Shown piece by piece: positions 1-7,050 of a stretch of DNA of 10,000 nucleotides (positions are counted from its first letter, which is position 1; each line of letters opens with the position of its first letter). Source of the DNA: Actinidia chinensis (taxonomy: Eukaryota; Streptophyta; Magnoliopsida; Ericales; Actinidiaceae). Made by a program: the position numbers and the translations under genes. Where the stretch lies: NCBI GenBank assembly GCA_009663005.1, contig CM018904.1, positions 6,358,881 through 6,368,880 on the forward strand. The letters are read 5' to 3'. Under the pieces are notes generated by a model, which was given only the letters and a program-made list of their open reading frames with translations, searched no databases and had not been told where the DNA came from.

Positions 1-315
1 TTAATAAAGTATTTGATACCTTTATTCCCGGTATTCTGTGTGAATCAATGGGTTTAGAGAGAGATTTCATTTCCGGCATTCGCAGCATCAACGGATTCAA
101 CGAAATCGAAATCATTTATCCTTTTCAGTTCTTTTTTCTTCTTGTTTATGCTTTCGCTCTGCATCAGTGGATGATGCATGCTCTGTAGGGGGTCACGTGT
201 AGGTGCATTAATAAAATGTGTGTTCGCCTACAAATTGCTAAAATGTTTTTCGGTATGAGGAGCGTCGTCCAATCCTATCCGTCAAAGCGATCAGATCTTG
301 GCCCTCTACTTCCCT
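1..315. other. Non-coding 3' end of the gypsy element, possibly the edge of its 3' LTR
   Basis: No coding frame is recognisable. Positions 129-143 form a pyrimidine run on the plus strand, so a purine tract on the element's sense (minus) strand. It is followed on that strand by TG (126-127), which would fit a polypurine tract and LTR start, putting the first bases of a 3' LTR at 1-127. This cannot be confirmed, because only the opposite end of the 5' LTR is present in the window for comparison. A small inverted repeat (gcatca/tgatgc, 161-177) and a G-box (194-199) also lie here. Confidence 0.3.
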
Positions 316-323
316 TATAAATA
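194..323 (+). promoter_or_regulatory. Promoter-like region of the antisense ORF: G-box and TATA box
   Basis: A palindromic G-box CACGTG is at 194-199 and a near-consensus plant TATA box, TATAAATA, at 316-323, preceded by a pyrimidine-rich stretch. A TATA box here predicts transcription starting about 345-355, leaving a leader of roughly 130 bases before the ATG at 484. The orientation matches the antisense accessory ORF and opposes gag-pol, so this is inferred to be that ORF's own promoter. Activity is not shown by sequence. Confidence 0.55.
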
Positions 324-483
324 GGAGACTCTTTCACACCATGTACTATTCCGTCCCCTTCGTTCAAGAATTGCTAAATTTGCTTCTATGTGGTTCTTGC
401 TCACCTCGCCTTCCCTGCTTTGCGCTTACTTTAGCTATTCCGTAAATATCCTCCACTACCTTTATGTTTTGAATCTTTCGTTT

Positions 484-1511
484 ATGTCCGACAATGTTAA
501 CGTAAGAGACATAAAAAATACCCTTCCTTCTTGGATATCTGACCCCTTAGGAGAACATTCCCATATGGATACCAAGGTCACTGAATATTCCTCCTCTCCT
601 AAGGAGGACTCTCCTGAAAATGAAGGAGGTCCCTCAATGGACACTAGGCCTCCACCTGAGAGAGAGACGAATATAATGACCTAAGACAAGCTAGATCGTC
701 TGTGGGAGTCATGTTCTTTCCTAGCTGGGATTCAGAAAAGGCTCCCCGAGACTACAACGTCTACTCGCCCGGCAAGGTGGCCTTCTACGAGGTCAGTCTT
801 TTAGGAGGGTCTCTGTCTCCCCATTCACCCCATACTTAGGAGAATACTGGCCTATTACAATGCTTACCCCGCCTAGCTGGCCTCTAATGCGTGGCGAAGT
901 ATGGTCTGTGCATTAGTGCTGTGGCGATTTAAGAAATTTGCCATTTCCCAAAACAAGTTTAGACATCTGTTTGGCCTATTTAACAATTCAAGGCCAGATT
1001 TGGGGTGGTTATACTTCAAGGTGAGGCCAAGATGTACCTTGATTGGGGGATATCCCAACAACGTTAAGGGATGGAAGAAGAAATTATTCTTCATTTTGAG
1101 AGATAACTAGGAGTTCGTCCATGGACTATCTCTGGAGCTTGGAGTTCCGAGCATTCTGAGGTAGTAAAGTACCCCAGATTAGCTGTTATTTATCGAATCG
1201 CTCTTCGTTTATCAATCTTCATTTCCCTTTTTTTTTAACATTGTGTTAACATTTTTGGATCAGCACTGCAACTGTTTGCCTATCCTAACCAAGTCAAAAC
1301 AAGAGAGGTTCAACCAAATCTTTAGCACCATAGAGCAAGGGCAGTTCTACATGGTCTAGGATATCCTTCATTCAAAACCTTTTCTCTAGAGCTTTGCCCT
1401 GATCTAGGGAACATGGTGTTCAGCGGTAGGGATAATGCCGAGGAGAAAAATATTGGCAACAAGGCTCATGTTGTAGCTGATGAGGGTGAGTCTCGCCTTT
1501 CCCGAGATGTC
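484..1511 (+). pseudogene. Antisense accessory ORF of the Tat element (Transposase_28-like), broken
   Basis: The start chosen is the ATG at 484 (MSDNVNVRDIKNTLPSW), not the in-frame ATG at 388, because family resemblance begins there. Later segments in shifted frames include a VAFYE block near 776, a short block with NAWR near 885-900, and a well-kept block at 901-1107 containing LFGLFNN, GWLYFK and NVKGWKKKLFF. These are hallmarks of PF04195, the 'putative gypsy type transposon' family. Family function is unknown. A probable intron (1161-1263) precedes a second block with KQERFNQ and a block at 1413-1511 with SGRDNAEEK and DEGES. In-frame stops (682, 1108 and others) and at least two frameshifts kill it. 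The 3' part is lost at a deletion junction with antisense pol. It converges on gag-pol, as in other Tat elements with antisense ORFs. Confidence 0.75.
1161..1263 (+). other. Probable GT-AG intron in the antisense ORF
   Basis: Similarity to the accessory-ORF family runs to about 1160 and resumes at about 1264-1276. Between them is a 103-base stretch that starts GTAGTAAAGT, ends TTTGGATCAG, is T-rich in its second half with a ten-T run, and contains TTAAC motifs that could act as branch points. All fit a short plant intron. The reading frames on the two sides do not join exactly in the present sequence (phase 2 upstream, but the downstream frame begins on the first exon base). Either an indel has occurred or the splice site differs by a base or two. 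Confidence 0.5.
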
Positions 1512-1526
1512 GCTATTCCTGACCTT
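1512..1526. other. Deletion junction joining antisense ORF to pol
   Basis: Plus-strand similarity to the accessory ORF ends near 1511 (SRLSRDV). Minus-strand pol similarity ends near 1527 (ETETFKEQ, after the inter-RNase H tether). The second RNase H, the integrase and the 3' part of the accessory ORF, which normally lie between, are absent, so a deletion of a few kilobases is inferred to have its breakpoint in these fifteen bases. Confidence 0.6.
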
Positions 1527-1657
1527 CTGCTCCTTGAAGGTTTCGGTCTCAGGATCTGGAGCAACATCGTATGTAAATTCAGCTATGAAATCGGCCAATG
1601 CTTGGGCCTTGATAGCCATCCTTGTCCGATAATCATGTGAAACTCGCTTAATTCAAT
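1527..1657 (-). pseudogene. Remnant of gypsy pol: tether between the two RNase H domains
   Basis: Reading the minus strand from 1619, the peptide MAIKAQALADFIAEFTYDV is a strong signature of Tat-type pol. There it links the Ty3 RNase H to the second, archaeal-type RNase H. Just upstream on that strand, IELSEF (1640-1657) and YRTR (in another frame) are the usual end of the first RNase H. Everything before IELSEF in RNase H, and everything after FKEQ, has been deleted. The block is therefore an orphan linker of about 40 residues with no catalytic residue. Confidence 0.8.
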
Positions 1658-1672
1658 GGATGTTTTCAAAGG
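1658..1672. other. Deletion junction inside pol, RT joined to end of RNase H
   Basis: On the minus strand the RT segment HLGKAFSIL is followed within about 15 bases by IELSEF, the normal end of the first RNase H. The connection region and nearly all of RNase H are missing. In related elements these parts span roughly a kilobase, so a single internal deletion is the simplest explanation. Confidence 0.6.
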
Positions 1673-2450
1673 ATACTAAATGCTTTTCCTAAGTGGGCAA
1701 TGTGGTCGGCAACTTTGAGGCTTTTTACTCGCATGTTATCCATATAGACTTCCATTATATTTTTGATTAGTTATTTGAACATCTTGTTGACCAGCCTTTG
1801 GTATGTAGCTCTGGCATTCTTTAGTCCAAATGGCATGACTTTGTAACAATACAGTCCTATTTCCGTGATGAACGGCGTTTTCTCGATGTTGGGAGGATGC
1901 ATTTTAATTTGATGGTATCTGGAGAAGGCGTTCATGAAACTTAGGAGTTCATATTTTGAGGTTGCATCAACTATCAGATTGATCTTTGGGAGAGAAAACC
2001 TATCTTTAGGGTAGACTTTGTTTAGGTCGGTGAAATAAACACAATACCCTCAATTTCTTGCCCTTTTTAGGGGCGACGACAAGATTGGCCAACCAATCTG
2101 GGTAATGGGATTCTCTAATAATGCTGGCTTTGACAAGCTCGGACACCTCATCCTTTATAACCTTAAACATTATAGGGTGAACTTCCTCCTTTTTTGGTGA
2201 ACTAGAGGATGGTCAAGGTCAGTAAAAAGCTTATGAACGACGATATGAGGATCTATTCGTGGGACGTCACCTCGTGACCATGCAAATATGTCATAATTGT
2301 TTTTTAAAATTCCACCAAGGCATTTCGTAGCTCTTGAGTTAATTCGATTTCGATCATCACATGACGATCGAGATGGTTAGGGTGTATAGAGATCGGAGTT
2401 ACTTCTTCTAATGGCTTGGTATTTTCCATTTCTCGGGGATCAATGAGGGA
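1672..2450 (-). pseudogene. Gypsy reverse transcriptase, inactive
   Basis: This would copy element RNA into DNA inside virus-like particles. On the minus strand the RT fingers and palm are recognisable across several frames: IDPHIVVHKL, then VAPKKGKKLRV near 2050-2080, FTDLNK, SRYHQIKM, TPFITEIGLY, VMPFGLKNARATYQRLV, and the catalytic box at 1735-1746. That box reads YMDN where active enzymes have Y-x-D-D, so the second catalytic aspartate is now asparagine. Frameshifts are near 2035-2048 and 2165-2178, and a stop follows MFK near 1770. Similarity ends at HLGKAFSIL (~1672), where an internal deletion removes the thumb/connection and RNase H. The family assignment is secure; activity is excluded. 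Confidence 0.85.
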
Positions 2451-2504
2451 TGCATCCTCTATCTCATCCCTCAACTCATCCATCTTAGCATCATCTATCT
2501 ATAG

Positions 2505-3060
2505 TTGATATTATTTGGTGCCTAGTTTCACTGCTCTGCTTGGATTTATTGCTGTCATGAAGCATTGCCTTAAAACTTTCTGATCGCCTCTTACCTCACC
2601 TATCCTAATGGAAGTAAGAAATTTCATCATCAGATGATAGGTAAAGATGATGGCTCTAATTTTTCCCAATATGGGGTGAACTAATATCGCATTGTAGGGC
2701 AAAGGACAGTCTACGACAAAAAAGGCTTGCCATATTTTGTAGTCTAGTGGGGCTTCATTCCCAAAGTTAATGGCAATTTAATCCATCCGAGGGGTGTATT
2801 AATCCTCCCCCAAATCCGACCAAAGGTGTATGAAATGGGTGAAGTCTATCTCGCCCAATCCTCATTTTGTCAAATGTTGAGACAAACAAAATGTTGGCAG
2901 AACTCCCGTTATTATTAAGATCTTTTGAATGTTAAAATTGGCTATTGTGGCATATATTACCAAAGCATCGTCGTGGGGGAGATGCAAGCCTATCAAATCC
3001 TCGTTTGTGAAGGTAATGGAAGGGAGTGCTTTAGCCATGGATGTGGAAAGGTTGTATATC
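2505..3060 (-). pseudogene. Gypsy aspartic protease region, inactive
   Basis: This domain would cleave the Gag-Pol polyprotein. Minus-strand motifs are [17 protein letters not shown] (about 3017-2965), a degenerate active site at 2897-2913, then [36 protein letters not shown] and GEVRGDQKV (near 2590). The active site normally reads D-N-G-S-S. Here it reads N-N-G-S-S, so the catalytic aspartate is lost, and a one-base deletion just upstream shifts the frame. An in-frame stop follows MKPH near 2745. The longest surviving open piece is 2511-2702. The region continues directly from gag, as in Tat gag-pol. Confidence 0.8.
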
Positions 3061-3098
3061 TCTTCCTCTACTCGCCCCTTTGCCTCTTGAGCATGCCT

Positions 3099-4619
3099 TT
3101 TCTAGTATGAATTCGAACATCCTCCCAATTGGAATCCCTTGTGGATAGTTTGGATATCTCTTGCGATTGGCTTGTTGTCAGCGTATCCTCTATCGGGTGA
3201 GATCGGCCTCGAGTGATCAATTACAAATTTTCTCATGTATCCTTTCTTAATCAAATCGGCTATTTGTTCCTTCAATTGAAAGCACTCCTCTGTATTATGC
3301 CCACGATCCTTGTGAAACTCGCAATAGTTCTTGTTTATTTGGAGGGGGTTGATTTTGATCTTCTTAGGCCATTTCACAAATTCTTCATTCTTGATCTCCA
3401 TGAGTACCTAGGCGATGGGGGCGTTGAAGGGAGGCAACATGAGTATCGGTTTGGTGAGGAGTGGTGTGAGGATGCTGTTCATTAATTTGTCCCCTAACAC
3501 CTCTTAAGTTTTAGCTCGCCCTTGCAATCCGTTCGCCGTGTATTTGGTTCCTTCCTCTTTTGATCCTCCTTTTCTCGCCTCTTACATTTGGCTTCTATAA
3601 GCTCTTCCATTGCGATATATTTGTCGGCTTTACCCTGGAGTGCCGACAAGGTTTTAAGCACACTTTTTGAATGGGAATCAAATAGTGGGCCAGGACGAAG
3701 ACCTTCCATCATTGCCATGATTATGACCTTATCACTAGGATCCTCTACTTCTTGGATGACCTGATTAAATTGTCTGATGTAGTCTTTTAGGCTATCTCTG
3801 TCTTTCTAATGAATCGTGAAGAGATGGCAGGTGTTCTTCTACTTGACCTTGCAACTCATGAAGTTGGCAACAAAAAGCCTGCTCAGGTCCCTAAACGAAT
3901 CAATGGTCTGGGGAGATAGATTTCTGAACCATGATCTCCCCGGCCTCTTCAAAATCGTTGAGAAAACCTTGCACATTACCTCGTCATAATATCCTTGGAG
4001 CATCATTAGGTTTTTGTATGAATCCAAGTGATCCATTGGATCTGTTTTTTTCTTATATACTCCTAACTGAGATGGTAGTTTGAATTGGGATGAGACCCTA
4101 ACTCTTATCACTCTCTTTGTGAATGAGATCTTTGTTTATTTTATCAAAGCATCTACTATGACCGGAGCATTTACGTTGGTATTTATAGCATCGATTCAGG
4201 TATCTAGGTCTTTGAATTTTTGATTAGTGGATTTACCGCAGCACCCGTGTATGCGGTCTTCTCGGCGAAGTGATCTTCCCTATATGCGGTCTTCTCGGCG
4301 AGTTCTGCTAGACAATCGGGATTCAAACACCTCAGGACTCCTTCCTTGTCTAGAATGTAGACTGGCTTTGGTAGCTCCTTGCGGAGCATCCCTAACTTGC
4401 ACTCTAATGATTCTGCGAATTATGGTCACCCGACCAATGAGAATGGCGAGATCGACCAATATCTTCAGGGATAGGTGCGGTGATAGGAGGCGGATTATTC
4501 ATGGCGAAGTGTGGTACCAGACGGGCATTTATCTCATTCATTATCCTAATTTGTTAAGCAATTCCATGCATCTCACGGTGAATGCCTCCGAGATCTTGAG
4601 CTTGAACAGTGTTAGCCAT
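3099..4619 (-). pseudogene. Gypsy gag polyprotein, broken by stops
   Basis: Gag forms the virus-like particle and binds element RNA. The likely start is the minus-strand ATG at 4619 (MANTVQAQDLGG), about 90 bases after the primer-binding site. A Retrotrans_gag (PF03732) domain is clear at about 4111-3494: [74 protein letters not shown] nucleocapsid-like segment follows at 3401-3200 with [14 protein letters not shown], a C-x2-H-x4-H-x4-C variant of the usual zinc knuckle, then [15 protein letters not shown]. Stops fall at about 4554, 4404, 4190, 4135, 3839 and 3494, with frameshifts. The N-terminal third is diverged and holds a 33-base in-frame duplication. Family and orientation are certain; the exact C-terminal end is not. 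Confidence 0.87.
4250..4301 (-). repeat. 33-base in-frame tandem duplication in gag
   Basis: The 19-base string tatgcggtcttctcggcga occurs at 4250-4268 and 4283-4301, a period of 33 bases. On the gag strand this gives two copies of AEKTAY eleven residues apart. The copies are identical over the 19 bases. Confidence 0.85.
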
Positions 4620-4710
4620 TAGATGTGCTCTGTTATCTAAAGGGTTGTTTGGTACTCTGTCTAGGAAATAAGTGGCTATGTAGGTACATAGAGCATTGAG
4701 AACAGTCATT

Positions 4711-4726
4711 CCTATAGATGGCGCCA
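4711..4726 (-). other. Primer-binding-site-like sequence of the gypsy element
   Basis: On the minus strand, TGGCGCCATCTATAGG begins six bases after the LTR end. TGGCGCC at this place is the usual start of the primer-binding site in many plant Tat/Athila elements, pairing with the 3' CCA end of a tRNA. The downstream part departs from the commonly seen version by what look like G-to-A changes. The tRNA is not assigned. Confidence 0.65.
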
Positions 4727-4732
4727 AACTAT

Positions 4733-4887
4733 TGCGGTAGAAATTTGAAATGAGCAACCAACAGTCAGAATTACTCGATAAGAAGTTTAGTGTTGACTTT
4801 GATAACCTGCGCAAGGAAACAAATGTCACCGGCCGGTGTGAGGCCGCTCAAAACCCCTCTGGTATCGAGATAAGACCGAGGTGAACT
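4733..4887 (-). repeat. 5' LTR fragment (3' part) of the Tat gypsy element
   Basis: The minus strand ends ...TTTCTACCGCA at 4733, giving the CA terminus expected just before the primer-binding site. The preceding bases resemble the terminal part of Tat LTRs, including a GC-rich palindromic segment (accggccggt near 4829-4838) and a GCGCAGGTTATC stretch near 4805. Similarity stops near 4887, where the copia LTR begins, so only about 155 bases of this LTR are in the window. The rest should lie beyond the copia insertion. Confidence 0.6.
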
Positions 4888-5396
4888 TGCTAGACAAAGC
4901 ATAACAAATTTATATCACAATAGCATGAGTGAAAATGTGGTTACCACCTTGCTGAAATCCTAGTAGTAATAATTTATACTCATATACTCACAGCCACGAG
5001 TGGAAAAACTCACTCAAAACTCTCTTGGACCCAAGAAACCATCTGGAGAGGACACTAAGATGTCATGTCTTCTTCCATTATATTGATCCTCTTGAACCAC
5101 CCCACCTTACCATGCCACCACATGTTGAGTCAATTGTGTCATGCATATTCTGCACTATCTACTCCACACAGACACAATACCACCCTCCATGTTGCCCAGA
5201 TAAATCAAACCCTAGAGGGGGGGGGAAATAGGGTTGTTGGCAAACTTTTCTTTTAATAAAAAATAATTATATGAATTAAAAGGTTAGAGAAGCAGTATAA
5301 TGACCAAAGAATATAAAGAGCATAAAATAAAGAGAAGGAGAGAGATTCAAACTCGGTGATTTTAGTGTTCTGTTACCTGACCTACGTCCACTCCCC

Positions 5397-5540
5397 GAGC
5401 CACACCACTCCTGAGATTTCAATCCACTAATCACCTCCTTAAGGGTGGAGTCAAACCTGTACACGCCAAGAGCCACACCACTCTTCTTAACAGTGGAACA
5501 AATGCCTTAACACATCACAAGGGTCACACCAACCCTCTTT
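5397..5540. repeat. Three dispersed copies of a GAGCCACACCACTC-like motif
   Basis: Identical copies at 5397-5410 and 5470-5483, and a looser one (gggtcacaccaaccctc) at 5521-5537. The spacing is uneven (73 and 51 bases). They lie in the GC-richer middle of the copia LTR and may be relics of a local duplication. Confidence 0.6.
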
Positions 5541-5802
5541 ATACAATCAACTGTTGATGGATTTGAGATTTCTCTCACATAACAATTCTCTTTTGACAAA
5601 GGATATACAATGAATCTTTTAAATGATCTCTATAACTAGAACTCTTGTATGAATCAACTTGAAAGGCTCAAAGAAAAAAATTGAAGGAAGTATGCTCTGA
5701 GTTAAGCTATTCTTTCTCACTGATTGCTTAATAAAATGAGGCTAAGGATAGGATTTAAAGGCCTAGCAAAATATAAACGTTGGAGGGAATTTGAAATTGG
5801 TA

Positions 5803-6410
5803 GCCAATTTTCAAATTTGAATCAAATTTTCAAAGTCAGAAATTTGTGCTATCCAAATTCAAAAAGTTGTCAACTACATTTTCAAAGTCAGGAGAAATTG
5901 TTTTTACCAATTTTCAAGTTGACAACCCACCTTTTCAAAGTCGAAATTGATACTATCCAAATTTTCAAAGTCAAGAAAGTGTTGCTAACAATTTTCAAAA
6001 GTTGAATTAAATTTCAAGTTAGTTAGAAATTGTTGCTAGCATATTTTCAAAGTTGGAATCCAAATTTTCAAAGTAAGAATTGTTGCTACATATTTTCAAA
6101 TTGGAATCAAATTTGCAAAGTCAGAAATTGTTGCGAACAATTTTTCAAAAATTGGAATCAAAAATTTTAAAGTCAGAAAAAATGTCTGTTGCAACAAATT
6201 TTTCAAACTTGAAATCAAATTTTCAAAGTCAGAAATTGTTGTTGCTAGAATATTTTTTCAAATTTGGATTCAAAAATTTTTAAAGTCAGAAATTGTTGTG
6301 TAGCCAATTTTAAATTTGAAATCAAATTTTCAAAATCAAAATTATTACTAGCCCTTTTTTAAATTGTAATTAAATTTTCAAAGATCAGCATTAATGCTAG
6401 CACATTTTAA
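5803..6410. repeat. Degenerate tandem repeat in the copia LTR, about 11 units
   Basis: Units of about 48-58 bases follow the pattern caattttcaaatttgaatc, aaattttcaaagtcagaaa, ttgttgctag. The element 'ttttcaaagtcagaaa' or a close variant recurs near 5828, 5879, 5933, 5963, 6067, 6113, 6168, 6220, 6274, 6324 and 6378. Unit length and sequence vary, and one unit near 5957-6039 is longer, as if partly fused. Long direct repeat arrays are known in LTRs of SIRE/Maximus elements. Confidence 0.85.
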
Positions 6411-6532
6411 GAACTTTAAATTTTAATGCATTTTTTATTCTTAACAAACAAAAAAAAAATTGCGCATGAAGGATTAAGGGATTTTAGAGCTAAAAAATTT
6501 ACCATACAAGAGCTTATAAAAATATCCTAATG

Positions 6533-6559
6533 AAAAAAAAAAAAAAAGTTTTTTTTTTT
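6533..6559. repeat. A15-G-T11 low-complexity hairpin
   Basis: Fifteen A bases are followed by one G and eleven T bases, a self-complementary run inside the copia LTR. Slippage during replication, or assembly error at homopolymers, is as likely as function. Confidence 0.9.
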
Positions 6560-6662
6560 CGTCATTCTGAGATCTTCAGTGCTTGAAGTCTTCTTGCTTT
6601 GTCGTCCAAATTTTTTTTATCTTCGATTATTTTAATCCTCGAGAATAGGTCTGATATTTCTT

Positions 6663-6695
<33 letters not shown>

Positions 6696-6762
6696 AATAA
6701 GAAGGAATTTTGTTATCATCCAAATATTTACAACATAATCGGATGACGCCATAGGGCTAACA

Positions 6763-6774
6763 TCTTCCCCTTTT
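6763..6774 (-). other. Copia polypurine tract
   Basis: The minus strand reads AAAAGGGGAAGA followed by TGTTAG, the start of the LTR. Plus-strand DNA synthesis in LTR retrotransposons is primed from such a tract just upstream of the 3' LTR. Its position directly against a TG terminus supports both calls. Confidence 0.7.
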
Positions 6775-7050
6775 GATGAGACAAAATTATGATATAAACA
6801 ATTAAGCACACATTGTAGTAATAATAACTATTACTATCAAACCAGTATATACATCACTGGAATAATGCATTTTATTATTACGCTCATTATATGGAATAAC
6901 AAAATTTTTATAGATCCTATTCTCCCCCTTTGACATTAACAAAAAAGGTATAAGTATAAGCTCCCCCTGACGAAGAAGCTCCTCTTCATGATGAAGTATA
7001 ATCTACGGATTTTAAATTGATGAAAAGCTTGCTAAATATGAATTTGAATC
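6775..7050 (-). other. Copia 3' internal region with extra purine tracts
   Basis: Two more G-rich purine tracts on the minus strand lie at 6961-6967 (GGGGGAG) and 6921-6929 (AAGGGGGAGA), after the reading direction of the element and before the polypurine tract. Several such tracts in the last few hundred bases before the LTR are typical of SIRE/Maximus and related copia elements. No coding frame is maintained. Confidence 0.6.

Larger units (their letters stand above)
129..4887 (-). mobile_element. Decayed Tat-lineage Ty3/gypsy LTR retrotransposon, internally deleted
   Basis: The minus strand carries, in the expected order, an LTR end, a primer-binding-site-like sequence, gag, aspartic protease, reverse transcriptase and a remnant of the inter-RNase H tether. 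A plus-strand accessory ORF lies at the element's 3' end. Diagnostic motifs are the gag segment around [14 protein letters not shown], the protease-region GLHLPHDDA and GEVRGDQKV, and the AIKAQALADFIAEFT tether. This combination, with an antisense gene downstream of pol, is typical of the plant Tat clade. Both RNase H domains and the integrase are missing, and every coding block has stops or frameshifts. The element is therefore dead, although gag or RT homologues elsewhere in the genome could be active. The 3' boundary near 129 is tentative. The 5' LTR is cut at 4887 by a copia element. Confidence 0.88.
4888..6762 (-). repeat. Copia 3' LTR, about 1.9 kb
   Basis: On the minus strand the LTR begins TGTTAG at 6762, immediately after the polypurine tract, and probably ends ...TAGCA at 4888 where it meets the gypsy LTR. 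The TG start is well supported and the CA end is tentative. The LTR contains a long A/T-rich tandem repeat block (5803-6410), a nine-G run next to AAACCCTAG (5207-5225), and three short copies of a GAGCCACACCACTC-like motif (5397-5540). A TATA-like sequence on the minus strand (TATAAATT, 4971-4978) is the best, weak promoter candidate. Apparent ORFs inside it are by-products of low-complexity sequence. Confidence 0.6.

Noticed and set aside
388..483. Upstream in-frame ATG at 388 as the start of the antisense ORF
   Set aside because: The 32 residues before 484 are hydrophobic and unlike the family N-terminus, which begins at MSDN. The stretch fits a transcribed leader better.
901..1107. A DNA transposon transposase
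   Set aside because: The family name includes 'transposase', but it is a gypsy-associated accessory ORF. No catalytic DDE residues or terminal inverted repeats are seen.
4227..4622. 131-codon plus-strand ORF
   Set aside because: It is the antisense of the gag N-terminal region, which carries clear gag motifs on the minus strand.
5207..5225. AAACCCTAG followed by a G run as a telomeric repeat
   Set aside because: Only one unit of the plant telomere heptamer is present, which occurs by chance and in promoters.
5724..6283. Plus-strand ORFs of 93 and 67 codons
   Set aside because: They are translations of the A/T-rich tandem repeat in the copia LTR, with no stable frame across units.
5803..6410. 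CRISPR array
   Set aside because: Units are contiguous and degenerate without unique spacers, and the genome is plant nuclear.
6533..6559. A15-G-T11 as a terminator or MITE
   Set aside because: It is a simple homopolymer pair with no flanking inverted repeats or target-site duplication.
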